Positions 1 to 7,982 of a stretch of 48,054 nucleotides of DNA are shown here, piece by piece. The DNA lies in the NCBI RefSeq assembly GCF_000807925.1, contig NZ_JRVC01000031.1, positions 1-48,054 of the forward strand, written 5' to 3'. The DNA is from Novosphingobium subterraneum. Lineage in GTDB: Bacteria > Pseudomonadota > Alphaproteobacteria > Sphingomonadales > Sphingomonadaceae. Each line of letters starts with the position of its first letter. Position 1 is the stretch's first letter. The notes under the pieces are model-generated. The model ran no database searches. It saw nothing but the letters and a program-made list of their open reading frames with translations, and was not told where the DNA came from. The position numbers and the translations under genes are program-made.

Positions 1-2
1 TT

Positions 3-635
3 CTCGGTGTCACGTGCCTGCAGGACGCGCCCTACATGGCCGCCTACGAGTGCTTCGACAGCTATTCGGCGTTCGAACGCTATCTCGATTATGGCGGGCC
101 CGACCTGATACCGTCCGTGCGCCTGCTGCTTTCGGAATACTGCCGCCACGCGCTCGATCGGGCATGGTTCTACTACCCCGATGCACTGCCGGAAGAGAGT
201 GTCGCCAAGGACGACATCCGCAACGGCTATATCCTGCGGCGCCTCAATTTTCCCTTGGAAGACCTTTATCCAGACAGCCAGCCTGCGGGTCAGGTTGGCC
301 AGGAGATTTACGGCAGCGGCGCGGCGCTGATCTACACCACCCGCAGTTTCCGCAGGATCGAGGGCGTTCCTTTCCTGATCTGGTGCGACGTCTTTGTCCG
401 CGCCGTCCACAAGATCGACGCGACCACCATCAGCATGCGCATCGATGGCCCGGCCGGGACCGAAGCGCGGCTCGCGCTGGTGATGGAAGATGGCAACACG
501 CCTGACGGCATCGAACCGCGCCTGACCACATCCGACGGCCGAGCCCTGCCCTTCGAACTGCAAGACGGCCGCCTCGAAGCGCGCCTTCCCGCTGACGCTT
601 CGCTCCTCTTCGCCTGGAAAGAGACCAAGAAATGA
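3..635 (+). CDS. Unrecognised protein, C-terminal part (5' end outside window)
   Basis: The frame is open to the left edge of the window, so this is the last 210 or so residues of a longer protein; the first internal Met codon is at 36. I do not recognise the family. The visible part is soluble, without membrane segments, rich in aromatic residues in its first half (for example AWFYYPDALPEES) and acidic near the end, finishing in KETKK. A Crp/Fnr gene follows on the same strand 64 bases later, but nothing shows a functional link. Coding status is supported by sequence character and the absence of stops; function is unknown. Confidence 0.6.
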   Translation, partial: LGVTCLQDAPYMAAYECFDSYSAFERYLDYGGPDLIPSVRLLLSEYCRHALDRAWFYYPDALPEESVAKDDIRNGYILRRLNFPLEDLYPDSQPAGQVGQEIYGSGAALIYTTRSFRRIEGVPFLIWCDVFVRAVHKIDATTISMRIDGPAGTEARLALVMEDGNTPDGIEPRLTTSDGRALPFELQDGRLEARLPADASLLFAWKETKK

Positions 636-699
636 TGAAAGCCGCGCTCAATACCGACGAAGGCGCTTCCCACGCCGAGCGGCCGCCGATTTCGAAGCC

Positions 700-1365
700 G
701 TGTGGAACCTGAAAGGCATGGCACAGACAAGGCAGCCTTCCGCACCTCGCCTGTTCGACAGGGGCTCTCATCTTGCAAGAGCAGGCGATCGGCGCGCGGA
801 GATCTATCGCATCAAGGAAGGCTGGGCCTGTCGCTATGACATTCTCGCAGATGGACGGCGGCAGATAACCGATCTCTATCTTCCCGGTGACTATTGTGAG
901 CCACAATGGCTGATCACCAGGGATGCCACAGCGCCCATCATGGCCCTGACGCGCCTTGCGGCTGAACCGATCTCGGTCGATCTGCTCTACCGGCAGGATC
1001 AGGAAGGGATCAAACAGGTACTCGCGGGGATCGTCCGCAACCTGGAGAGGCAAACCCAATGGCTCGTCCGCCTCGGGCGGAAGAATGCGACGGAACGCAT
1101 TCTTGAGCTGCTTGCCGATCTTTACGAGCGACTTGGCTCAAGCGATCAACCGACGTTGATCTCGTTAAGCCAGGTCGAAATAGCCGATGTCGTGGGTTTG
1201 ACCCCGGTTCACGTCAACCGGATCCTTCATCGCCTGGCCGAAAAAGGCCTTGTCGTTCAGCAAGGGCGTAGCCTGTTCGTCATGCCACTCATTGCGTCTG
1301 GTGCAGAAGCAGGACCCGAAAAGTGCTTGGTCAGGAAGCCGGACGCGGTCCATACCGATAGCTGA
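700..1365 (+). CDS. Crp/Fnr family transcriptional regulator (copy 1)
   Basis: This 221-residue protein has an N-terminal cyclic-nucleotide-type sensory barrel (about residues 20-120, including GRRQITDLYLPGDYCEP) and a C-terminal winged helix-turn-helix (about 150-200, LSQVEIADVVGLTPVHVNRI). Members of this family bind DNA as dimers and respond to small ligands or redox state; the effector here is not evident and no Fnr-type cysteine cluster is seen. The start is uncertain: a GTG at 700 or an ATG at 718. It closely resembles the second Crp/Fnr gene at 3922, sharing the GWACRY and GLTPVHVNR blocks, so the two look like paralogues flanking the DUF4142 and hemerythrin genes. It converges with the DUF4142 gene, with only 22 bases between stops. 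Confidence 0.88.
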   Translation: MWNLKGMAQTRQPSAPRLFDRGSHLARAGDRRAEIYRIKEGWACRYDILADGRRQITDLYLPGDYCEPQWLITRDATAPIMALTRLAAEPISVDLLYRQDQEGIKQVLAGIVRNLERQTQWLVRLGRKNATERILELLADLYERLGSSDQPTLISLSQVEIADVVGLTPVHVNRILHRLAEKGLVVQQGRSLFVMPLIASGAEAGPEKCLVRKPDAVHTDS

Positions 1366-1387
1366 AGCGCGCGTGCGTTGGCTGTCC

Positions 1388-2005
1388 TCAGGGCTGCATG
1401 TTGCGGACTTCGGCCAGGTGCTTCTGGACGACGGGCGCAGTCTTGGCGGCAAAGTCCATCAACGGCTTCGCGTCCCCGCTGCTCGCATATGTCGTCAGCA
1501 TGGCATAGGCTTTCTCGTGCGCTTCCACCTGCTGCCGGATGTAAAGATCATGGGCGGATTTGCCATCGGCAGCCTGAAGCTGCTGGAGCTTGCCCTGCTG
1601 CGCATCGGTGAGGATGGGGGCTTGGCGCAACTGAACGCCCTCGACCTTGCTCGCCGCAGCCTGAAGCGCGTTCGCAGAAGCAGTGTGATCGCGGATCATC
1701 ATCTGCGCAAAATCTCGCAAATCGCCTGTGACTCCCTTTGACTGGACGATCCTGGCACTTTCCAGTTCGAACTGGTCGCTGCCGGAAGCCGCATCGACAA
1801 AGGCCTGGCCGGTGAGAGGCAGGGCCTCTCCGGCAACAGCGCCGGTTCCGGGAGTTGCAGTGGCAGCAGCGCTATCGTCTGCAGCATCGGTGGCCGGGCC
1901 GGTTGCAGCGCCTTCATCGCCCCGGGGTGCGTTGCACGCTCCAAGAGCGGCGGCGAGCGCCACGACGACTGCGGTGCGGCTTGCGCCTTTCGGAAGTAGG
2001 GGCAT
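1388..2005 (-). CDS. DUF4142 domain lipoprotein
   Basis: This 205-residue protein begins with a signal sequence ending in a lipobox (ALAAALGAC, Cys about residue 24), so it is expected to be anchored in a membrane facing the periplasm. A low-complexity Ala/Thr/Asp linker follows (about 25-60), then a helical DUF4142 domain with the pattern FV.AA..SD.FELESA and the block FAQMMIRDHTAS. DUF4142 proteins are ferritin-like helical bundles of unknown activity, often linked to envelope or stress responses. It lies downstream of the hemerythrin gene on the same strand, with 104 bases between, so it may be in the same stress group. Family assignment is confident; role is unknown. Confidence 0.85.
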   Translation of the reverse strand: MPLLPKGASRTAVVVALAAALGACNAPRGDEGAATGPATDAADDSAAATATPGTGAVAGEALPLTGQAFVDAASGSDQFELESARIVQSKGVTGDLRDFAQMMIRDHTASANALQAAASKVEGVQLRQAPILTDAQQGKLQQLQAADGKSAHDLYIRQQVEAHEKAYAMLTTYASSGDAKPLMDFAAKTAPVVQKHLAEVRNMQP

Positions 2006-2109
2006 GGAATGGTTCTCCTTTTCCTGCAGATTCCGGGGTTGTGTCTCTCATGATGCAGAGTGAAGGGGTCGGGCATTCACGCCCGACCCCGACACTTTCC
2101 GCTCAGAGT

Positions 2110-3696
2110 TCAGTTCCGGTTGTCCCAACCCCTGCGGGCGGCTTCCGAATGCCCACGGGAATCCCCGAACCAGCCACCGTGGCCGCCGCTTCCACCGCGA
2201 CCGCGACCGCGATCGTCGTCGTCATCGTCTCGCCCGCGATAGGAGCGGGAAGAACCACGGTCATCGTCGTCGCGACCGCGCGACGAGCGCGTTGATCCGC
2301 GGTCTTCCCAGCCCCGGCGCGAAGCTTCGGAGTGTCCTTCGGGATCACCGAACCAGCCGCTGCGGCCATGATCGGGGTTGTCCCAGCCGCGACGCGCCGC
2401 TTCGGAATGGCCGCGCGAATCCCCGTACCAGCCGCTGTCGCCATGATCAGGGTTGTCCCAACCCCGGCGTGCGGCCTCGGAGTGCCCGCGGGAATCGCCA
2501 TACCAGCCGCGCCCGTCGTTGCCGCCGCCATTTCCGCGGCCATTTCCACCCTGGCGGCGCCCGCCGCGATCGTCGTCGTCGTCGCGGCTGCTCCCGCGTG
2601 ACGAATAGCCACGGTTGTCGTCGTCGTCGTCATCGCGCGACGAACGCGACGAGCCACGGTCCTCCCACCCGCGACGGGCTGCTTCGGAATGGCCACGCGA
2701 ATCTCCGTACCAGCCGCGTCCATCATCATCACCGCGGCCGCCCCCGCTACGCCCGTTACTGCGCCCGTAGTCGCGGTCGTCGTCGTTGCGGCCCCGACTC
2801 GATCCGCCGCCATTGCGAGAGCTGGTGAAGCGCCCATCCTCATCGCGTTCGCGACCGGAGCCGCCGTCGCGGCGGGATCCGCGATCATCGTCCGAACCGT
2901 TGCGGCCTCCTGCACCGCCTCTGGCAAATCGACCCTGATCGTCGCGTTCCTGCCCGCGCTGTTGATAACTGGCCATTTCGTATTCCTCTCGTTGGTTGTT
3001 CGTGGATCGAATGTGGATCGCCACCGGCTCTCCGCCGGGGAGACGATCGCGCTGTTCAAGCTCGGCACGGCGCTGCTTCAGCCGTTGAGCCAGTTCCGGG
3101 GTGTCCACCCCATGCGCCTGGGCTTTGGCAAAGATGCCGTCCTTGCCGCTTTCTTCCTCCCCGACATGGTGCTTGACCTGTTCGGCCAGCACCTTGACCT
3201 TGGCATCCCGGAAGGGATCGTCATCGCGCAGGTTCATGAGATCGGCGATGAGCACCTTCGCGCTGTCATGTTCGACCTGCGCCTCGTTCAGCGGGTCGTC
3301 TTCCGGGATGCTGTCCCGACACGCCGGGTAGAAGATTTCCTCTTCCAGCATCGTGTGCAGGGTCAGCGCTTTGCAGACCTCCTCGATGAGCGTCTGCTTT
3401 TCCTCCTCGCCAGCCTTCTCGAAGCGGGCGAAAAGCTGTTCGGCCTTGCGATGATCGGCCTTCAGGCTCGCAATCGCGCTCCGATCCGGGTCAGTCGTTC
3501 TTGCTGCGCCCGTCTTTGCTGCACCTTGCTTGCCAGCGGTCTTGCGAGCCTGCTGCGCCTTGGCCCCGTTTGCGCCGCCGCTGCCGGATGAGCTCTGTGA
3601 CTTGTTCTCGTCCCCGACAGCGGAACTGCCCGGTTTGGCGTTCGCCGTATTCTCGGCGGCCTCGTCGTTTGGCTTGGCGCCAGCCTGTGATGCCAT
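2110..3696 (-). CDS. Hemerythrin HHE domain protein fused to Gly/Arg/Asp-rich repeat tail
   Basis: The ATG at 3696 is preceded by a strong ribosome binding site (GAGAGGAGG), giving 528 residues. Residues 1-70 are a Lys/Ala/Gly-rich, disordered-looking lead. About 75-225 is a hemerythrin/HHE domain with iron-type ligands in SLKADHRKAEQLF, LTLHTMLEEEIFYP, EAQVEHDSAK and KHHVGEEE. Such domains bind a diiron or O2/NO and are linked to oxidative stress. From about residue 241 the protein is a low-complexity Gly/Arg/Ser/Asp chain with five copies of a 17-residue unit like GWYGDSRGHSEAARRGW. The two halves join without a stop, yet a second ATG at 2976 has its own GA-rich ribosome site (GAGAGGA), so the tail (288 residues) may also be made alone. 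The fusion point is unusual and could be a lost stop codon. Confidence 0.75.
   Translation of the reverse strand: MASQAGAKPNDEAAENTANAKPGSSAVGDENKSQSSSGSGGANGAKAQQARKTAGKQGAAKTGAARTTDPDRSAIASLKADHRKAEQLFARFEKAGEEEKQTLIEEVCKALTLHTMLEEEIFYPACRDSIPEDDPLNEAQVEHDSAKVLIADLMNLRDDDPFRDAKVKVLAEQVKHHVGEEESGKDGIFAKAQAHGVDTPELAQRLKQRRAELEQRDRLPGGEPVAIHIRSTNNQREEYEMASYQQRGQERDDQGRFARGGAGGRNGSDDDRGSRRDGGSGRERDEDGRFTSSRNGGGSSRGRNDDDRDYGRSNGRSGGGRGDDDGRGWYGDSRGHSEAARRGWEDRGSSRSSRDDDDDDNRGYSSRGSSRDDDDDRGGRRQGGNGRGNGGGNDGRGWYGDSRGHSEAARRGWDNPDHGDSGWYGDSRGHSEAARRGWDNPDHGRSGWFGDPEGHSEASRRGWEDRGSTRSSRGRDDDDRGSSRSYRGRDDDDDDRGRGRGGSGGHGGWFGDSRGHSEAARRGWDNRN
2113..2725 (-). repeat. Five-copy coding repeat, 17-residue unit G-W-[YF]-G-D-x-x-G-H-S-E-A-x-R-R-G-W
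   Basis: Within the tail of the hemerythrin-fusion gene, a unit of about 17 codons recurs five times, separated by Asp/Arg/Ser/Gly runs of varying length. Two adjacent copies are spaced by DNPDHG linkers; the last copy ends at the stop codon. The repeat is conserved as protein, with invariant GHSEA and RRGW, and also partly as DNA, and it generates long open frames on the other strand that are not genes. The unit resembles the short repeated motifs of bacterial KGG/Con-10-like stress proteins, but that is an impression only. Confidence 0.85.
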
Positions 3697-3921
3697 GGGA
3701 TTGCCTCCTCTCTCTGTGCCCGGCTGCAAGCGCCGGATCGCATCGGGAAAAGGCCGCACGCAGCTTGTTCGATCCTCTGCGCTAACCTGGTTGAAGCAAT
3801 GTCCGCCGTGCGGGCCACACCTGCGGCGAACAGATCGGCGCGCTCTGTCCACGGCACGCCTCAAACGCAGAAAACCTTTCTACATTAATGGGTTAGTCCT
3901 GCATCAGTCGTTCATGACGCA

Positions 3922-4584
3922 GTGAGCGGGTGCAGCACGATTGGATGCCAGCCCATGCACAAGCGAATATCGGAAGTTCCCTGGAGACAATTCAGGCGGT
4001 ACGAACATCTCGCCCGCGCAGGGGACCGCTCTGACTGCATATACTGCATCAAGGATGGCTGGGCGTGCCGCTACGAGTTGCTCCGCGACGGCCGCCGCCA
4101 GATCACGGCGCTTTATCTGCCCGGGGAGTACTGCGAACCGCACTGGCTCCTGTCCGGCCAGGCCCGTCTGCCAGTGATGGCCCTGACCCGCCTCACCGCG
4201 AGGCCGATTCCGCTTGGCCAGATCGATCACCCTGGCGAGGGCGGGGTCAGGAATGTCCTTCACGCCATGGTCCAAGCCATGGAGCGGCAGGCGCAATGGA
4301 TTACCCGCCTTGGCCGCAAGAGCGCGACCGAACGGATCGTGGAGCTTCTCGCCGATCTGCGCGCCAGGCTGGGCAGTGATGACGACAAGGTCGTGATCCC
4401 GCTGACCCAGCGCGAGATTGCCGACATCGTGGGGCTGACGCCTGTCCACGTGAACCGCGTGCTGCACCGGCTGGCTGAACAGAACTGCGTTCACCTGTGC
4501 GGCAGAAGCCTGCTCGCATCCACGCAGATGGATCACAGCACCGAGCAGCACCCATGCGCTGAAAAGCAAGGAGAACAAGGATGA
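3922..4584 (+). CDS. Crp/Fnr family transcriptional regulator (copy 2)
   Basis: This 220-residue protein has the same layout as the regulator at 700: sensory barrel (about residues 25-125, with GRRQITALYLPGEYCEPHWL) and winged helix (about 155-200, LTQREIADIVGLTPVHVNRV). The start is taken as GTG at 3922; an ATG at 3955 is an alternative. Its stop overlaps the start of the SRPBCC gene by four bases (ATGA), which in turn overlaps the alcohol dehydrogenase by four bases, so the three genes are almost certainly one operon. The regulator may therefore control its own operon. Effector unknown. Confidence 0.88.
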   Translation: MSGCSTIGCQPMHKRISEVPWRQFRRYEHLARAGDRSDCIYCIKDGWACRYELLRDGRRQITALYLPGEYCEPHWLLSGQARLPVMALTRLTARPIPLGQIDHPGEGGVRNVLHAMVQAMERQAQWITRLGRKSATERIVELLADLRARLGSDDDKVVIPLTQREIADIVGLTPVHVNRVLHRLAEQNCVHLCGRSLLASTQMDHSTEQHPCAEKQGEQG

Positions 4585-5279
4585 GCAGGCACGAACCACC
4601 CTCGGGCCGACAGGCATTGGCGGCTGTGGCCATGACGACGGCGATCGCTGCAGGCATCGGGCTGGTGCTCGGAGCAAGGCGTCGGCCCCGTGACGTGAGT
4701 GGGGACTCTGCTCCGGGCTATGCCGCGCGACGGTCATTCGGGAGCTATGCGGTAAGCGGCCGCAGCGTGACCATTGCCCGTCCGCGCGAGGAGTTGTTTG
4801 CGTTCTGGCGCGACTTTGCAAATCTCGCCCGGTTCATGGAGAACGTCGAGGACGTGCGGCCGGTCGGCGGGGACGGGCACAATGTCTGGACGATCCGCGC
4901 GCCCGCGGGACGGACCGTCGCAATCGAAACGGTGATTGCGCGCGAGGAACCGGGCGAGCTGATTGCGTGGCGTTCGGTTGCCGGGTCGGACATCGATACC
5001 GAGGGGCGCGTGACGTTCGAGGATGCACCGGGCGAGCGGGGGACCCGGGTCAGCGTGCGCATCGCCTACAAGCCGCCAGCCGGTGAACTGGGGCGACTGT
5101 TTGCCAAGCTGCAGGGGCGGGAACCTGAAATCCAGGCACGCCGCGATCTGCGCCGGTTCAAGATGCTGATGGAGGCAGGGGAAATAGCGACATCGGCAAG
5201 ACGCAAGGAGCAGACCCGCGCTGCAAGACAGGCGCGCGAGGAACAGGACCAGGCTTCCACTCCAGCGGAGAACGCATGA
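4581..5279 (+). CDS. SRPBCC (polyketide cyclase/dehydrase-like) protein with N-terminal membrane segment
   Basis: This 232-residue protein has a hydrophobic N-terminal stretch (about residues 11-32, ALAAVAMTTAIAAGIGLVLG) suited to a membrane anchor. An SRPBCC/START-like fold follows from about 50 to 185, with PREELFAFWRDFANLARFMENV, the common opening of cyclase/dehydrase proteins. The last 40 residues are highly charged (RRKEQTRAARQAREEQDQA) and probably helical. SRPBCC domains form a deep hydrophobic pocket; ligand unknown. Translationally coupled on both sides (ATGA overlaps), so it is co-made with the Crp/Fnr regulator and the zinc alcohol dehydrogenase. Similar SRPBCC-dehydrogenase pairs occur in stress-induced gene sets of alphaproteobacteria. 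Confidence 0.82.
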   Translation: MSRHEPPSGRQALAAVAMTTAIAAGIGLVLGARRRPRDVSGDSAPGYAARRSFGSYAVSGRSVTIARPREELFAFWRDFANLARFMENVEDVRPVGGDGHNVWTIRAPAGRTVAIETVIAREEPGELIAWRSVAGSDIDTEGRVTFEDAPGERGTRVSVRIAYKPPAGELGRLFAKLQGREPEIQARRDLRRFKMLMEAGEIATSARRKEQTRAARQAREEQDQASTPAENA

Positions 5280-6448
5280 TGCGCGCATTGACCTTTCACG
5301 GTACGCAGGACGTCCGTGTCGACACCGTCGACGATCCCGAGATCATCAACCCGCGCGACGCAATCATCCGCGTCACCTCGACGGCGATTTGTGGTTCCGA
5401 TCTCCATCTGTATGATGGCGTGATCCCCGGGGTGATGCCCGGAGACATTCTTGGCCACGAGTTCATGGGCGAAGTGGTTGAAACCGGGCCGCTCAGCACG
5501 CTTGTCAGAGGACAGCGCGTGGTGGTGCCCTTTACCATCAGCTGCGGCCGCTGCTTCCATTGCAATCGTGAGGAGTTTTCCGCCTGCGACAATTCTAACC
5601 CGGCCGAAAAGCAGGACCTGGCGGAAAAGGCTTATGGCCACGCGACGTCAGGGATCTTCGGCTATTCGCACATGACCGGGGGCTATTCGGGCGGCCAGGC
5701 GGAGTTTGTCCGGGTGCCATTCTCCGACGTCGGCCCCATCGTCGTGCCCGAGCATCTGGATGACGAGCAGGTCCTGTTCCTGTCGGATATCCTGCCGACG
5801 GGGTGGATGGCAGCGGAGAACGCACAGATCGAACCCGACGATACCGTAGCCATCTGGGGATGTGGTCCCGTTGGCCTGTTTGCAGTTCAGTCCGCTCTCG
5901 CCATGGGGGCGGCCAAAGTCATTGCAATAGATCATTATCCCCACCGGCTCGAGCTGGCGCGTGGTCTCGGTGCAGATATCATCAACTTCCGCGAGACCAA
6001 TGTTCTCGAGGCACTGATGGACATGTCAGGCGGCCTTGGTGTCGATGCGGTGATCGACGCGGTGGGCATGGAAGCGCACGGCTTTGCGATCGACAACATC
6101 TTCGATATCACCAAGCAGAAGATCGGTATCGGCGCCGACCGGGCCGCTGCGCTGCGTCAGGCGCTGCTGGCTGTCCGCAAGGGCGGGCGCGTTTCGGTTC
6201 CCGGTGTCTATGGCGGACTGGCCGACAAGTTTCCGCTCGGCGCGCTCATGGAAAAGGGGCTGCAACTGCGCACCGGGCAGACTCACGTGCAGCGGTACAT
6301 GAAGGATCTGCTTGCGCGGATCGAAGACGGCACGCTCGACACCACGTTCCTCATCAGCCATCGCCTGCCGTTGGAAGAAGCGGCCACGGGATATCGGAAC
6401 TTCAAGGAGCAACAGGATACCTGGACCAAGGTCGTGCTCAAACCCTGA
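5276..6448 (+). CDS. Zinc-dependent alcohol dehydrogenase (formaldehyde-dehydrogenase-like MDR)
   Basis: This 390-residue medium-chain dehydrogenase has catalytic zinc ligands Cys39 (AICGSD), His61 and Glu62 (LGHEFMG). A structural zinc lobe follows (SCGRCFHCNREEFSAC), and a Rossmann NAD site lies near residue 195 (WGCGPVGLFAVQ). The length and the long insert (GGYSGGQAEFVRVPFSDVG) match the glutathione-independent formaldehyde dehydrogenase-like branch, often linked to stress or detoxification rather than to one carbon source. It is last in the operon with the Crp/Fnr and SRPBCC genes, overlapping the latter by four bases. True substrate is unknown. Confidence 0.88.
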   Translation: MMRALTFHGTQDVRVDTVDDPEIINPRDAIIRVTSTAICGSDLHLYDGVIPGVMPGDILGHEFMGEVVETGPLSTLVRGQRVVVPFTISCGRCFHCNREEFSACDNSNPAEKQDLAEKAYGHATSGIFGYSHMTGGYSGGQAEFVRVPFSDVGPIVVPEHLDDEQVLFLSDILPTGWMAAENAQIEPDDTVAIWGCGPVGLFAVQSALAMGAAKVIAIDHYPHRLELARGLGADIINFRETNVLEALMDMSGGLGVDAVIDAVGMEAHGFAIDNIFDITKQKIGIGADRAAALRQALLAVRKGGRVSVPGVYGGLADKFPLGALMEKGLQLRTGQTHVQRYMKDLLARIEDGTLDTTFLISHRLPLEEAATGYRNFKEQQDTWTKVVLKP

Positions 6449-6451
6449 CAC

Positions 6452-6907
6452 TCATGATCCGTCGGCGCGCTCCTGCTCGTGTCCATGGGGGCGGGGGTGC
6501 CCATGGTGACGCAGGTATCTGTCGTCGATTCCCTGGAGCAGGGCATCCGCGCGTTCGCCGGCCTGCAACCGTATCAGGGCATCGATCTTCGCCTCCATGC
6601 GATCGTCGTTTTCCTTCGATGTGGGCGATCCGACATAAAGGAAGTAGGCGAGCCCGATCACCTGCCACATCAATTGCAGAAATTCCGACTGCCAGTTCTC
6701 GAAGGTATCGCGCAGCATCTCATCCAGATAGGCGCTCCATTCCGGCATCTGCCCATGCGTCTGCGACTCATCCACGTAGGCTTTCCAGCCAAACCACCAG
6801 TGCAGGGCAAAGGAACCGAGGAAGAAGGCCAGCGTGATCCAGCCGTAGGCGTATTTGCCCCATATCCCGCGGCGGGATGCCTGATCCTCTGTGCGGCTTT
6901 CCGGCAT
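6452..6907 (-). CDS. DUF6766-type small membrane protein
   Basis: This 151-residue protein has two predicted membrane helices (about residues 19-41, YGWITLAFFLGSFALHWWFGW, and 77-93, LQLMWQVIGLAYFLYVG) joined by a loop with ESQTHGQMPEW and FENWQSEF. The C-terminus is charged and His-rich. This matches my memory of the DUF6766 family of small membrane proteins of unknown function, common in stress islands of soil bacteria. The gene converges with the alcohol dehydrogenase (3 bases between stops). A possible EcfG promoter lies just upstream. Confidence 0.7.
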   Translation of the reverse strand: MPESRTEDQASRRGIWGKYAYGWITLAFFLGSFALHWWFGWKAYVDESQTHGQMPEWSAYLDEMLRDTFENWQSEFLQLMWQVIGLAYFLYVGSPTSKENDDRMEAKIDALIRLQAGERADALLQGIDDRYLRHHGHPRPHGHEQERADGS

Positions 6908-6949
6908 CGCTTCGCTCCATTGCAGTCGCGTTGGTACTCACCCGGGCAA

Positions 6950-6975
6950 AACCGGTGGCCAGTCGGATAGGTTCC
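6950..6975 (-). promoter_or_regulatory. Possible EcfG (general stress sigma factor) promoter
   Basis: On the minus strand GGAAC (6975-6971) is followed by 17 bases and then GGTT (6953-6950), about 43 bases before the DUF6766 start. Alphaproteobacterial EcfG promoters have GGAAC-N16/17-cGTT, so this is close but one base off in the second box. Found by eye; a single match in a GC-rich window could be chance. Confidence 0.35.
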
Positions 6976-7141
6976 AAGCATATGAAAAGGCGATGGAAAC
7001 TGGAACCTAACGGCAAACCTCCGATTGACCTTCGTGACAAGCAAACGCGTCGTGACAGACACGCCAAAGCCGGGGCGGCTGGCTGGGAGAGGCTGGTCGC
7101 TCCTCAATGGCGCCAGTCCATGTTCGGCCAGGAGATGATAC

Positions 7142-7675
7142 ATGCCAACGGACGACTTGCCTGACGGTATCGAGAGTGCCGAAAATCATGCCAGAAAGGT
7201 TCTGGCGCAGATCTCGGCAGCGGGCCTGACGGTGGCGACTGCCGAAAGCTGCACTGGCGGGCTGCTTGCATCGTTGCTGACCGACATCGAGGGTTGCAGC
7301 AGCGCATTTGATCGCGGCTTCGTCACCTATTCAGCCGCTTCAAAGACCGAAATGCTGGGAGTACAGGCCAACGTGATTGCCATGTTCGGTGTCGTCAGCC
7401 GCGAGGTGGCTCTGGCAATGGCGCAAGGTGCATTGGAAAACAGCAACGCGGATATCGCCTTAGCCATCACCGGCTTTGCGGGCCCTGGCGGAGCGCGCGA
7501 CGAGGCCGGACTGGTCCACCTTGCCGCCAGCGGCAAAGGCCATCTTGCGATCACGCGCGAATGCCATTTCGGCCTCGCGGACCGGGCGCTCGTCCGTCAG
7601 CGGTCCATCAACGCCGCGCTGGAAATGCTGGAGGAAGCCTGTGAGCGCCTGACCGACTGGCGCAAACGGACATGA
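7142..7675 (+). CDS. CinA-family nicotinamide-nucleotide amidase (PncC-like)
   Basis: This 177-residue protein is the stand-alone C-terminal domain of the CinA family, which hydrolyses nicotinamide mononucleotide to nicotinate mononucleotide in NAD salvage. Diagnostic blocks are TVATAESCTGGLLASLLTD (about residues 30-48), GVVSREVALAMAQGA and ALAITGFAGPGGARDE. It lacks the N-terminal MoCF-like domain of full CinA, as is common for PncC. An N-terminal extension of about 20 residues precedes the domain. The gene stops 2 bases before the 3' end of the opposing tRNA-Pro gene. Confidence 0.88.
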   Translation: MPTDDLPDGIESAENHARKVLAQISAAGLTVATAESCTGGLLASLLTDIEGCSSAFDRGFVTYSAASKTEMLGVQANVIAMFGVVSREVALAMAQGALENSNADIALAITGFAGPGGARDEAGLVHLAASGKGHLAITRECHFGLADRALVRQRSINAALEMLEEACERLTDWRKRT

Positions 7676-7677
7676 AG

Positions 7678-7754
<77 letters not shown>

Positions 7755-7762
7755 ACCGGGAG

Positions 7763-7785
7763 AAACCCCTGTTTCCGGGGGTTTT
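7763..7785. terminator. Hairpin beside tRNA-Pro, possible terminator
   Basis: AAACCCC (7763-7769) pairs with GGGGTTT (7778-7784) around an eight-base loop, followed by T on the plus strand. It sits between the tRNA gene and the ferredoxin gene, so it could stop minus-strand transcripts from the ferredoxin operon before the tRNA, or plus-strand transcripts leaving the cinA-type gene. The T-tract is short. Confidence 0.45.
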
Positions 7786-7982
7786 GGGTTCGTCCAAGAC
7801 GCTGCAAGAGCCACGATATGCACCCTGTCGGGCGTAATCTGGACGTAATGCAGCGACCTTGATCGCCTCGACTGTGGCCAGCCAAGGTGGCGGCGCATGG
7901 CAGGTTGAAGCGGGCATGTCAATTTGTCTCATCTCATTTCGTGATGAGTGCTCGCGGCACCAAGTAGCGCTGGCAGTGGCGC

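Noticed and set aside
2113..2725. Spaced repeats as a possible CRISPR array
   Set aside because: Repeats are in frame, differ in sequence, have unequal spacing and encode a conserved peptide.
2103..3068. Ala/Thr/Met-rich open frame in another frame of the repeat region
   Set aside because: Produced by the coding repeat of the hemerythrin-fusion gene; homopolymer-like composition and no ribosome site.
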